Shown here: piece after piece, positions 1 to 7,826 of the stretch
Layout: each line of letters begins with the position of its first letter
How positions within the stretch are numbered: the first letter of the stretch is position 1
Source: Thermanaerosceptrum fracticalcis
GTDB taxonomy: Bacteria; Bacillota; Peptococcia; DRI-13
Reading direction: 5' to 3'
DNA length: 64,000 bases
Assembly: GCF_000746025.2 (NCBI RefSeq)
Contig: NZ_CP045798.1
Coordinates: 730,501 to 794,500, forward strand
Made by a program: the position numbers and the translations under genes
Notes under the pieces: generated by a model
Told to the model about the DNA's origin: nothing
What the model saw: only the letters and a program-made list of their open reading frames with translations
Database searches by the model: none

Positions 1-9
1 CGTAGTCAT
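1..9 (-). CDS. First codons of a leftward gene cut by the window edge
   Basis: Read on the minus strand, the window begins with ATG ACT ACG (Met-Thr-Thr) preceded by the ribosome binding site GGAGGTG (positions 14-20) at a four-base distance. This is a convincing translation start for a gene that runs leftward out of the window. Nothing can be said about its product. It is divergent from the MerR-type gene and shares the control region between them. Confidence 0.6.
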
Positions 10-72
10 AAAACACCTCCTTAATCATTTTAATATAGTATGAACAAAAAATAGTTTAGACTATGCGTACCA

Positions 73-122
73 TTTGTCGAAATTAGCTTGCAAAAGCTAT
101 AATTTTTGTGCAATTTGTCTCA
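73..122 (+). promoter_or_regulatory. Divergent control region with Spo0A-box-like sites and a sigma-A promoter
   Basis: TTTGTCGAA at 73-81 matches the Spo0A box consensus TTTGTCRAA in all nine positions. A weaker copy, TTTGTCTCA (seven of nine), starts at 114, 41 bp further, close to four helical turns. A perfect -10 TATAAT at 98-103 lies 18 bp from TTGTCG (74-79), so the strong box overlaps the -35 region of a rightward promoter for the MerR-type gene. Box position over the -35 is the arrangement known from Spo0A-activated promoters; control by Spo0A is inferred. Confidence 0.45.
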
Positions 123-220
123 AAGTGTTGCTAAAAAGTTTATGGCAAAAAAAGGAAAATAAACCCCGCCAGGTGAATTATTTTTAAGTGTTACTTAATA
201 TTCACAAGGGGGGTTCTAAT

Positions 221-691
221 GTGGAAAAAAAGCTGACAGCTAAAGAAGCTGCACGAATTTTGCAAGTAGAAGAAAGCACTGTACGTTTTTGGGAAAAGGA
301 GTTTGCGGAATTCCTGCTGATCAAGGCCGACAAAGGTCAAAGAAACCGTTATACCCAGGAAAACATAGAGATGTTTACCAAAATTCGTGAATTACTTCAT
401 ACAGAGTTGTATACTATAAAGGGGGCCAGGCGCCGTTTGGAGTTGGACCGGACAGTGGGTGATTCCCTGGGAGTGGATCATAACTTTAAGACTACCGTTG
501 TTTTTATGTTTTCTTCCATCCTTTCGGAGCTCCAGGAGGCACGTAAAGAAGCGGATAAGTTATCCCGTGAAGTACAAAACTTAAAGCGGGCCAAAAACGA
601 GATAGAAGAGAAATTGTGGGAGGAACAGAGCAGGGGGCTTTTAGGATTTTTCCGTACCAGGTTAAGGGTTAAACAAATAGAAGGAGAATGA
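221..691 (+). CDS. MerR-family transcriptional regulator
   Basis: About 156 residues. The N-terminal 70 residues form a MerR-type winged helix-turn-helix (TAKEAARILQVEESTVRFWE near residues 6-25, then the RNRYT wing). A charged, heptad-like stretch around residues 95-135 should form the dimer coiled coil. There is no C-terminal effector domain of the large MerR type and no metal-binding cysteine cluster, so the signal sensed is unknown. GTG at 221 is preferred over a GTG 33 bases upstream because AGGGGGG (207-213) is correctly placed only for it. The gene is divergent from the truncated leftward gene. Confidence 0.85.
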   Translation: MEKKLTAKEAARILQVEESTVRFWEKEFAEFLLIKADKGQRNRYTQENIEMFTKIRELLHTELYTIKGARRRLELDRTVGDSLGVDHNFKTTVVFMFSSILSELQEARKEADKLSREVQNLKRAKNEIEEKLWEEQSRGLLGFFRTRLRVKQIEGE

Positions 692-732
692 TTTTTTTCA
701 TATGACTGACAGAAGACAAGGCAGGTGAGATG

Positions 733-1278
733 ATGAAAACGAATATCGTACTGGTGGGTTTTATGGGTACCGGTAAAACGGCTGTGGGTAAAAGACTGGC
801 CGCGGTGTTAAATAAGGAGTTTTATGATACAGATCAGGAAGTTGAAGCTGTAACAAATATGACTATTCCCCAGCTGTTTGCCAAATATGGAGAAGTGCGT
901 TTCCGCTCCGAGGAGCAGCTGGCTATTAAAAGGCTTTCCCAAAAAGAAAACTGTGTGATTGCCACCGGCGGAAGTATGGTTTTGGATAAGGAGAATATCG
1001 AGATGCTGGCGGAAAAAGGAATTATCATCTGTCTTTCCGCCCACCCTCAGGTTATTTATGAAAGGGTGAAAAGGCGTAATAACAGACCTCTTTTAAAAAA
1101 AGGGGATCTTTACGAAACCATTGTAGAACTCATGAAACAGCGGGAAGAATTATATAAATGTGCAGACGTTCATATTGATACCTCTAACCTGGATTTTCAC
1201 GAAGTAATTGAAAAAATACTGGCTTTCCTGGAAAAATACGAGTCCCAAGAACAGGATGATAAAGAATGTAAAACTTGA
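733..1278 (+). CDS. aroK: Shikimate kinase
   Basis: Phosphorylates shikimate to shikimate 3-phosphate with ATP in the chorismate pathway. Residues 9-16 are the Walker A loop GFMGTGKT; DTD at 32-34 and R58 fit the Mg2+ and shikimate sites; RPLL near residue 118 is the lid arginine. The family's GGG shikimate-binding motif reads T-G-G-S here (78-81), so the third glycine is serine, which is unusual. ATG at 733 is favoured over 730 because AGGTGA ends at 728. aroQ (16419) is a second gene of the same pathway in the window. About 181 residues, normal size. Confidence 0.93.
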   Translation: MKTNIVLVGFMGTGKTAVGKRLAAVLNKEFYDTDQEVEAVTNMTIPQLFAKYGEVRFRSEEQLAIKRLSQKENCVIATGGSMVLDKENIEMLAEKGIIICLSAHPQVIYERVKRRNNRPLLKKGDLYETIVELMKQREELYKCADVHIDTSNLDFHEVIEKILAFLEKYESQEQDDKECKT

Positions 1279-1369
1279 GCTGCAAGGCTCTTTTCTTTTT
1301 CCCCAAAATAATAGATGAGAGGAATTTGCTGTTTGCTGTCGAAGAAGAAGGGAGGGAAGGAGTGGTTCC

Positions 1370-3064
1370 ATGATACCACGTGAAAGAAAACGCTTGGGCG
1401 ACCTTTTGGTGGAAGCCAATGTCATAACCCGGGAACAATTGCAAAAAGCCCTGGAGATCCAAAGAAGCAGCGGCAAAAGATTGGGAACAGTGTTGATAGA
1501 AAATAACATTGCCACAGAAGAACAAATCATTACCACCCTGGAATTCCAGTTAGGGATTCCCCGTCTCTACCTGCACCGCCTGACTCCCGATAAAGCGTTG
1601 CTGGAGAAAACACCTGAATCACTGGTACGGAGACATAAGGTTTTTCCTGTGGGAGTACAGGGGGCCAAAGTGCTGGTGGCCATGAGCGATCCTTTAAACC
1701 TGGTAGCCATCCAGGACCTGGAACTGGCTTTGGGGTTAGAGGTGGAAGCGGGCATTGCCACAGAAAGGGAAATAGAACTTGCCATTCAGCGTTATTATGG
1801 TCTGCCTGAAGAACTGAAAAGTGCCTATGAGAGCAGCAAGACGGAAACAGTCAGTTTTTTTAATATTGACCAGGGCAGTACCAGCACAGATGACGCTCCG
1901 GTGATCAAAGCCGTTAATACTATTTTACAAACTGCGGTCAAAGAAGGGGCCAGTGATATTCACATTGAACCCCGGGAGCATGACCTCAGGGTAAGACTGC
2001 GGGTGGATGGGGTTTTGCGGGAAGCCATGACACTTTCTAAAAATATTCATCCCCCTATGATATCCCGGTTAAAGATTATGGCGGAAATGGACATTGCGGA
2101 AAAGCGTTTGCCCCAGGATGGACGCATTATGATTAAATATGGCACGAGAAATATTGATTTGCGGGTGTCATCCTTACCTTCTATCTTTGGGGAAAAAATA
2201 GTGATTCGTCTCTTAGATAAGGAGAATCAGTTCTTAAGCTTAGAACAATTAGGTTTCCGGCCCAAGCTCCTGGAAAAGTTCAAAAATGTTTTGGCTTCTC
2301 CTTATGGGATGATCCTTTTGACAGGCCCCACGGGAAGCGGGAAAACGACGACCCTCTATGCCTCCCTGGGCGAGATTAACCAGGTGGGCCGCAACATCGT
2401 TACCATCGAAGACCCGGTAGAATATATTTTACCGGGAATTATCCAGGTACAGACCAACGTTAAAGCCGGCCTGGATTTCGCTTCAGGCCTGCGCTCTATC
2501 TTACGCCAGGACCCCGACGTGATCATGGTAGGAGAGATAAGAGACAAAGAGACTGCCAGCATTGCCGTACGGGCTGCCACCACCGGACACCTGGTTTTCA
2601 GTACATTACATACCAATGATGCGGCAGGAGCCGTTACCAGGCTGGTGGATATGGAAGTAGAGCCATTTTTAGTGGCTTCCTCTGTTGTGGGTATTGTGGC
2701 CCAGAGACTGGTGAGGCGCAACTGTCCTTACTGCCGGGAAGAATATGACGTTCCCCCCGGGACCCAGGAACGCCTGTTTTTAAAAATACCCGATGAACAG
2801 CCTTTAAGGTTGAAACGTGGAAGGGGTTGTGCCCAGTGTGGTTTTACGGGTTATAAAGGACGGCTGGCGCTCCATGAGCTGCTGGTTGTTAATGCCGGGA
2901 TACAAGAACTGATACTGCGTAAGACTTCAGCGGAAAAAATTAAGGAACTGGCCATGGCCCAGGGAATGGAAGACCTCTATATGGATGGAGTGGAAAAGAT
3001 ACTGCAAGGCGCCACCACTGTTCAGGAGGTCTTACGGGTGGCCTACTGGGAAGAAGGGAGATAA
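1370..3064 (+). CDS. pilB: Type IV pilus extension ATPase PilB
   Basis: Hexameric cytoplasmic ATPase that drives pilin polymerisation. An N-terminal MshEN/T2SSE_N region (about residues 1-150) precedes the motor domain with Walker A GPTGSGKT (about 319-326), Walker B DPDVIMVGEIRD and the histidine box GHLVFSTLHTND. A tetracysteine zinc site (CPYC...CAQC, about 450-490) is diagnostic of PilB/GspE rather than PilT. The 564-residue length is typical. It opens a co-directional pilus locus and is separated by three bases from pilT. A GGAGGGAAGGAG ribosome binding region precedes the ATG. PilB/GspE share motifs; the pilT partner argues for PilB. Confidence 0.95.
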   Translation: MIPRERKRLGDLLVEANVITREQLQKALEIQRSSGKRLGTVLIENNIATEEQIITTLEFQLGIPRLYLHRLTPDKALLEKTPESLVRRHKVFPVGVQGAKVLVAMSDPLNLVAIQDLELALGLEVEAGIATEREIELAIQRYYGLPEELKSAYESSKTETVSFFNIDQGSTSTDDAPVIKAVNTILQTAVKEGASDIHIEPREHDLRVRLRVDGVLREAMTLSKNIHPPMISRLKIMAEMDIAEKRLPQDGRIMIKYGTRNIDLRVSSLPSIFGEKIVIRLLDKENQFLSLEQLGFRPKLLEKFKNVLASPYGMILLTGPTGSGKTTTLYASLGEINQVGRNIVTIEDPVEYILPGIIQVQTNVKAGLDFASGLRSILRQDPDVIMVGEIRDKETASIAVRAATTGHLVFSTLHTNDAAGAVTRLVDMEVEPFLVASSVVGIVAQRLVRRNCPYCREEYDVPPGTQERLFLKIPDEQPLRLKRGRGCAQCGFTGYKGRLALHELLVVNAGIQELILRKTSAEKIKELAMAQGMEDLYMDGVEKILQGATTVQEVLRVAYWEEGR

Positions 3065-3067
3065 CAG

Positions 3068-4147
3068 ATGGATGTGATAGAATTATTAAAGAGTGCGGTT
3101 AAAGCTGGGGCTTCAGATATTCACCTCTCCGTAGGCGCTTATCCCATGTTTCGTATTAATGGTCAGTTGAAGAGATGGGTGCCGGAAGAAGGAGAAAACC
3201 TGCCCTTAAAAAGGGAAGACACGCTAAAAGCGGCGGAAATCCTCATGAATTCGGAACAAATGGAAGCCTGGCAGCAAAAAGGAGAACTGGATTTTTCTTA
3301 TTCTCTGCCTGGCGTGGGGAGATTCAGGGTTAATATATACCGCCAGCGGGGCTGTGTGAGCCTGGCCCTGCGGCCTGTGCCTTACCAGATTCCTTCCCTG
3401 GAGAGCCTAGGGGTTCCCCAGGCTGTAGTGGGTCTGGCCGATAAAACCAATGGGCTGGTACTGGTCACGGGACCAACAGGCAGCGGCAAATCCACTACTT
3501 TAGCTGCCCTCATTAACAAAATCAACCAGGAGCGGGCCTGTCATATCATTACCATTGAAGACCCCATCGAGTATCTTTACCAACATCAAAAAAGTGTAGT
3601 GGACCAGAGGGAACTGGGGAGCGATACCTTTTCCCTGGCCGGCGCCCTGCGGGCCTGCCTGCGCCAGGACCCGGACGTTATCCTGGTAGGTGAAATGCGG
3701 GACCTGGAGACTATTGCCACGGCCATTACTGCCGCGGAGACAGGCCACCTGGTCTTTGCCACCCTCCATACCAACAGTGCCGCCCAGTCTGTGGACCGGA
3801 TTATTGACGTCTTTCCACCCGGCCAGCAGGAACAGATCAAGGTCCAGCTTGCGGCTACCCTGCAGGGCGTCGTAACCCAGCAGCTCCTGCCCAGGGCCGA
3901 TGGCATGGGCAGAGTTTTAGCGGCGGAGGTAATGATTGTCACTCCTGCGGTCCGTAACCTAATCCGGGAAGGTAAGACCCACCAGATTCAGACTGTGCTG
4001 CAGACAGGCGGGCGCTGGGGGATGCAGACCATGGATATGGCTCTGCGCGAGCTTGTGCGTTCCGGGGCAGTGACTATGGAAACGGCGCTTAAGTATACCA
4101 ATGACCAGGAAAATTTTAGCCGCCTGGTGAATGCAACGGGATTTTAG
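3068..4147 (+). CDS. pilT: Twitching motility retraction ATPase PilT
   Basis: Retraction motor that depolymerises type IV pili. Walker A GPTGSGKS lies at about residues 135-142, Walker B DPDVILVGEMRD and the histidine box GHLVFATLHTNS follow, and the C-terminal PilT signature (AIRNLIREGK-like, here TPAVRNLIREGK) is at about residue 293. There is no tetracysteine site, which separates it from PilB. The 359-residue length is normal. It starts three bases after pilB and is followed by a repeat-bearing spacer before pilC. Its presence implies dynamic pili able to support twitching or DNA uptake. Confidence 0.95.
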   Translation: MDVIELLKSAVKAGASDIHLSVGAYPMFRINGQLKRWVPEEGENLPLKREDTLKAAEILMNSEQMEAWQQKGELDFSYSLPGVGRFRVNIYRQRGCVSLALRPVPYQIPSLESLGVPQAVVGLADKTNGLVLVTGPTGSGKSTTLAALINKINQERACHIITIEDPIEYLYQHQKSVVDQRELGSDTFSLAGALRACLRQDPDVILVGEMRDLETIATAITAAETGHLVFATLHTNSAAQSVDRIIDVFPPGQQEQIKVQLAATLQGVVTQQLLPRADGMGRVLAAEVMIVTPAVRNLIREGKTHQIQTVLQTGGRWGMQTMDMALRELVRSGAVTMETALKYTNDQENFSRLVNATGF

Positions 4148-4345
4148 TTAGTTGCTGGTTGGTAGTTGATAGTTGGTAGTAATCTTTGACTTGAACCGTT
4201 AACAGTTAACCGTAATTTCGAGTTGGCAGTTCGCAGTGGGCAGTTCGCAGAATAGACCGCGTATCGAGTACTGGGTGCCGATTATTGGTCACTGGACACC
4301 GGTCTCTGGTCACTAATGTCGGATATCGGAAAGCGGAAGTCGTAT
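4148..4345 (+). repeat. Modular intergenic repeat, copy A (pilT-pilC)
   Basis: Non-coding spacer built of short repeated words: TTGGTAGTTG-type tandem units at the left, two GCAGTTCGCAG-like units, then ACACCGGTCTCTGGTCACT (4296-4314) and GTCGGATATCGGAAAGCGGAA (4318-4338). The last two blocks recur almost unchanged at 29603-29621/29634-29654 and in divergent form near 19183-19223. It lies upstream of the pilC ribosome binding site. An open frame runs through it into pilC, but the translated part is only the repeat. Confidence 0.75.
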
Positions 4346-4368
4346 ATAAGGAAGTTGAGGTAAAGCAA

Positions 4369-5586
4369 ATGGCGGTATTTTATTATAAAGCCCGGGACAG
4401 GAAGGGGCAGTTAATTGAAGGTCAGCGGGAAGCGGCCCAAATCCAGCAGGTAGCGGCGTTTCTGCGGGATGAAGGCCTTTTTATCGTGGACATTACCGAA
4501 AAAGCTCCTGTGACCCTGGATTTTAAGAAGTGGCTCACCCGGCGGACCAAACCCATCAAAGAAGGGGAAATGGCGGCCTTCTGCCGCCAGCTGGCAGTCA
4601 TGCAGGAGGCGGGTATTCCCCTTTTAACAGGTTTACAGCAGCTGGCTGACCAGGCTGCAAACGGGCGCCTGAAAAAGGCTTTACAGGAAGTGATAAAAGA
4701 TATATCCAGCGGAAGGACTTTAGCTGAAGCGGCGGGGCGGCAGGATACAGTCTTCAGTCCCGTTTTTGTCCACATGATTGGGGCAGGTGAGCTGGGAGGC
4801 ATCCTGGACGAGGTCCTGGTGCGCCTGGCCGAGCACTTTGACCGGGAACACCAGATCAAAGAAAAAATTAAAACGGCCATGATCTACCCCCTTGGCATCA
4901 CCTGTGTGGCTCTCTTGGCCGTGGTGGTCCTCCTGACCTATGTACTGCCTAAGTTTGTGGATATATTGCAGGGAATGAATGTGGAATTACCACTCCCTAC
5001 CAGGATAGCCCTGGGGGCCAGCCATCTCCTGAATACCTACTGGTACCTGGCCTTATTGCTATTGGGGATTGTAGTATTGGGTTTACGGCACTGGTTTGCC
5101 ACTTCCCGGGGTAAGTTTTTCCTGGATCACCTGGTCTTAAAAGTGCCCGGCTTTGGTAAATTCTCTCGCAACATTATTTTGGCCCGCTTTACCCGGACCC
5201 TGGGAACCCTGCTAAAGACAGGCGTTCAGGTCTTGCCTGCCCTGGAGATTGTCAGCAAGGTGGTAGCCAATGAGATCGTGGCCGCTGAAATCCTAAAGGC
5301 ACGCCAGGCTGTCCAAAACGGGCGCAGCATAACTTCGCCTTTGGTTAACTCCAAATTTTTTCCGCCTATGGTTATTCAAATGATGCAGGTAGGGGAGGAA
5401 TCGGGCAGTCTGGATATGATGCTGCTTAAAGTGAGCGGACACTATGAACAGGAAGTGGATGAAATGGCCGAGCGGTTGTCCAAGCTGGTGGAGCCTGTGC
5501 TGCTGGTTTTTCTCGGGGGCTTTATCGGCTTTATTTTGGTATCTATTCTCATGCCTATGTTCAGTGTCTTTACCAATATCGGTTAA
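4369..5586 (+). CDS. pilC: Type IV pilus inner membrane platform protein PilC
   Basis: Polytopic platform protein that couples the PilB/PilT motors to the pilus. It carries two tandem T2SSF domains (roughly residues 65-190 and 270-395), membrane segments near 165-195, 215-240 and at the C-terminus, and the family patterns FCRQLAVMQEAGIPL and GEESGSLD. The true start is ATG 4369 with GAGGT at 4357-4361: the frame is open for 28 more codons upstream, but that stretch is translated intergenic repeat (copy A). This gives 405 residues, the normal PilC length. Confidence 0.94.
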   Translation: MAVFYYKARDRKGQLIEGQREAAQIQQVAAFLRDEGLFIVDITEKAPVTLDFKKWLTRRTKPIKEGEMAAFCRQLAVMQEAGIPLLTGLQQLADQAANGRLKKALQEVIKDISSGRTLAEAAGRQDTVFSPVFVHMIGAGELGGILDEVLVRLAEHFDREHQIKEKIKTAMIYPLGITCVALLAVVVLLTYVLPKFVDILQGMNVELPLPTRIALGASHLLNTYWYLALLLLGIVVLGLRHWFATSRGKFFLDHLVLKVPGFGKFSRNIILARFTRTLGTLLKTGVQVLPALEIVSKVVANEIVAAEILKARQAVQNGRSITSPLVNSKFFPPMVIQMMQVGEESGSLDMMLLKVSGHYEQEVDEMAERLSKLVEPVLLVFLGGFIGFILVSILMPMFSVFTNIG

Positions 5587-5666
5587 CAATGACAATTCTA
5601 GAATCGAGTCCTAAATAATTAATTGATAAATAAAGAATATAATAAAAATTTTACCAGGATTTAGTT

Positions 5667-5694
5667 TTGACATATCTTGTAGAAAAAGGATAAA
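5667..5694 (+). promoter_or_regulatory. Probable sigma-A promoter of the major pilin
   Basis: A perfect -35 TTGACA (5667-5672) is followed after 16 bases by GATAAA (5689-5694). It lies in an AT-rich 170-bp spacer upstream of pilA, downstream of pilC. Together with the terminator after pilA it would give the pilin its own high-level transcript. Confidence 0.5.
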
Positions 5695-5756
5695 AGCCTT
5701 ACAATTAACAATATACATATATTTCGACAGAAAGAAAAAAGGAGGTGTAAAGGAGA

Positions 5757-6176
5757 ATGTTAAATTTTTTCTGGAGAATGCTGAAAAACCGGAAAGGTTT
5801 TACGTTAATTGAGTTGATGGTTGTTGTGGTAGTATTAGGTATTTTAGCGACATTAGCTGTTCAACAACTGGGTGATCAATCGGGAAAAGCAAAAATTAGT
5901 AAGGTTAAAGCCGATTTAAAAACAATAGCTTCTGCTGCAGAAATTTATAAGGTGAATACAGGAGATTATCCAAATAGTATTACTAATTTAATTACAGCAT
6001 ATTTAAAGAAATGGCCAGAATCTCCAGTTGCTGGTCAGAGCTATGCATGGGATCCTACAAATGATGTAGCAGTATTATGCGGTGATACTAATGGTAATGG
6101 TGCTTTAGATTCAGGTGAAACTGTATATCAATTCACTACACCAGAATCTTTTGTATGCAGTTCGGCTAATTTATAA
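5757..6176 (+). CDS. pilA: Major type IV pilin (prepilin)
   Basis: 139-residue prepilin. A 14-residue leader ends in Gly14, followed by the class III signature FTLIELMVVVVVLGIL, with the conserved Glu at mature position 5; PilD would cleave after Gly14 and methylate Phe. The C-terminal part holds two cysteines (C108, C134), probably a disulfide, and between them an EF-hand-like loop D-T-N-G-N-G-A-L-D-S-G-E (110-121) with acidic or amide side chains at loop positions 1, 3, 5, 9 and 12, suggesting calcium binding. GGAGGTG (5741-5747) is the binding site for ATG 5757. Codons are visibly more A/T-rich than in the neighbouring pilus genes. Confidence 0.93.
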   Translation: MLNFFWRMLKNRKGFTLIELMVVVVVLGILATLAVQQLGDQSGKAKISKVKADLKTIASAAEIYKVNTGDYPNSITNLITAYLKKWPESPVAGQSYAWDPTNDVAVLCGDTNGNGALDSGETVYQFTTPESFVCSSANL

Positions 6177-6188
6177 TAATACTAGTAA

Positions 6189-6215
6189 AGCCCCCTTACG
6201 GGGGCTCCTTTATTA
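6189..6215 (+). terminator. Terminator after the major pilin
   Basis: Stem AGCCCCC (6189-6195) / GGGGGCT (6200-6206) with a TTAC loop, then CCTTTATT. It sits between pilA and pilD and would bound the pilin transcript, as expected for an abundant structural subunit. Confidence 0.8.
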
Positions 6216-6232
6216 TGTAAAGGAGACTTGGT

Positions 6233-6976
6233 ATGACGTTATTCTTAACATTTGCCTACGGCCTTATTTTTGGCAGCTTCCTCAATGTCCTTATCTACCG
6301 CCTGCCCAGAGGGGAAAACATCGCTTATCCCCCGTCCCACTGCACCTCATGCAATACAAAACTTAAACCCCGGGATTTAATTCCTGTCTTTAGTTTTCTT
6401 TTCCTTGGAGGAAAATGCCGTTATTGTGGCGAAAAGATACACTGGTGTTATCCCGTGACGGAAATTGTCAATGCCCTGGGCTGGATGACCATCATCTATT
6501 ATTATGGTCTTTCTGCCAGGGGCGTCGCCGGGTGTTTTCTCTTTTCCTTGGCTCTGGTAATTGGCCAAATCGACTTAGAACATTACCTCATTCCTGACAG
6601 CCTGGTCATTACTTTACTGGCAGGGGGAGTTGTTTATCATTTTTTTAGCCAGGAAATGGGTATTCTCAATCGTATCTTAGGATTAGCTGTGGGTTTTGCC
6701 ATTCCTTTTCTTCTGGCTGTAGTAAGCCGGGGAGGCATGGGGGGCGGGGACATAAAACTCACAGCCGCCATGGGCTTCTGGCTGGGCTTTCCCGGCGTGT
6801 TCTATGCCCTCTTTGTGGGAGCCCTGGTGGGAAGTATTACAGGAATTCTTTTAATCGCTTTGAAGAGAAAAAAAAGGAGAGACCCTATTCCCTTTGGGCC
6901 CTTTCTTGTACTTGGTTTTCTCGTAATTTTCTTTTTCCGGGACCAATTTGTCCAGTGGTACTGGAACTTGTTTTAG
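6233..6976 (+). CDS. pilD: Prepilin peptidase and N-methyltransferase PilD
   Basis: Membrane aspartic protease that cleaves prepilin leaders and N-methylates the new N-terminus. The N-terminal cytoplasmic loop has two CxxC pairs (CTSC, CRYC) of the bifunctional zinc-containing type. The catalytic aspartates lie in QIDLEHYLIPD and in the GGMGGGDIKL motif (the GxGD signature). 247 residues with about seven predicted membrane segments, normal for the family. It is placed among its substrates: pilA upstream and four pilin-like genes downstream. AGGAG precedes the ATG. Confidence 0.95.
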   Translation: MTLFLTFAYGLIFGSFLNVLIYRLPRGENIAYPPSHCTSCNTKLKPRDLIPVFSFLFLGGKCRYCGEKIHWCYPVTEIVNALGWMTIIYYYGLSARGVAGCFLFSLALVIGQIDLEHYLIPDSLVITLLAGGVVYHFFSQEMGILNRILGLAVGFAIPFLLAVVSRGGMGGGDIKLTAAMGFWLGFPGVFYALFVGALVGSITGILLIALKRKKRRDPIPFGPFLVLGFLVIFFFRDQFVQWYWNLF

Positions 6977-6986
6977 GGGTGTTAAA

Positions 6987-7439
6987 GTGTACAATAAGCA
7001 GGGTTTTACCTTTTTAGAAGTTATGGTGATAACCGTTATCATAGGGATTTTTACGGCAGTCGCCATGCCTTCTGTTGGTGATGTTTTAGCGGAACAGAAA
7101 CTAAAAGCTGCCGCCCGCTCTTTGGCCTCGGATTTAAGAAACGCTCAAGAAATTGCTATTTCCAGAGAAACCCCGGTTAGGGTCAATTTTGATCTTCTAA
7201 ATAACTATTACAAAGCCAGCATAGGAACCACCAATATCCTGGGTCCCAAGTATTTACCCGCTGATGTTAAAATGGTTTATGCTCAGTTCAACGGCAGCGC
7301 GCAATTTTATTTTAATGCCTTAGGGGCTGCAGAAAACGGTACCGTAACTTTAGCCTTAACAAATAATCCTTCCAAAATGCTCTATGTAATTGTATATCGA
7401 TCCGGTAGGATTCGGATTTCCCCTACTTCCACGCCTTAG
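6987..7439 (+). CDS. GspH/FimT-type minor pilin
   Basis: 150-residue prepilin-like protein. The leader is only six residues (MYNKQG) followed by FTFLEVMVITVIIGIF, the hydrophobic pilin helix with Glu5. The segment AARSLASDLRNAQEIAISRE is characteristic of GspH/FimT minor pseudopilins. GTG at 6987 is chosen because AGGGGTG (6975-6981) is properly spaced and the leader is then canonical; a longer open frame from 6948 overlaps pilD. FimT-type minor pilins prime pilus assembly and in some bacteria bind DNA; which applies here is unknown. Confidence 0.88.
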   Translation: MYNKQGFTFLEVMVITVIIGIFTAVAMPSVGDVLAEQKLKAAARSLASDLRNAQEIAISRETPVRVNFDLLNNYYKASIGTTNILGPKYLPADVKMVYAQFNGSAQFYFNALGAAENGTVTLALTNNPSKMLYVIVYRSGRIRISPTSTP

Positions 7440-7454
7440 AGAAGGTGTCATGAA

Positions 7455-7826
7455 ATGAGAAATCAACAAGGTTTCACCCTTTTGGAAATTGTTGTTTCTA
7501 TTGTAATACTGGGCATTGCTTTAGTGCCGATGCTTGGCATGTTTTCTACGGCCCATTTTAGCCTCAAACATGGAAATTCTTCCACAGAGGCTGTGGGTTT
7601 GGCTCAGGAAATTATGGAGGATCTAAAACTGCAGCATCTGAAAGGTATAGGCTTAGGTTCAAGTCCTCGCCAGGCAATAGCAGGCCATCCTGATTATTCT
7701 TATGAAGTTCATGTCAACAGTGCCGGTTCACGCCTGAAGCAGGTAAAAGTAACTGTATATTATAACCTGGCTGGACAAGAACGTTCCATAAGCTTATTAA
7801 CGAAAATGGGTGAGTGGTATGACTAG
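7455..7826 (+). CDS. PilV/GspI-type minor pilin
   Basis: 123-residue prepilin-like protein with leader MRNQQG and pilin helix FTLLEIVVSIVILGIALVP. The pattern STEAVGLAQEIMEDLKLQ following the helix is the PilV/GspI arrangement. It probably sits in the minor-pilin priming complex with the genes on either side. It overlaps the next gene by eight bases, indicating translational coupling. No adhesin domain is visible; the C-terminal part is short. Confidence 0.87.
   Translation: MRNQQGFTLLEIVVSIVILGIALVPMLGMFSTAHFSLKHGNSSTEAVGLAQEIMEDLKLQHLKGIGLGSSPRQAIAGHPDYSYEVHVNSAGSRLKQVKVTVYYNLAGQERSISLLTKMGEWYD

Noticed and set aside
1277-1300. Possible terminator after aroK
   Set aside because: The stem is only four base pairs (GAGC/GCTC) before a T-rich stretch; too weak to list.
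6115-6366. An 83-codon frame across the end of pilA and start of pilD
   Set aside because: It crosses a terminator and two well-supported genes in other frames.
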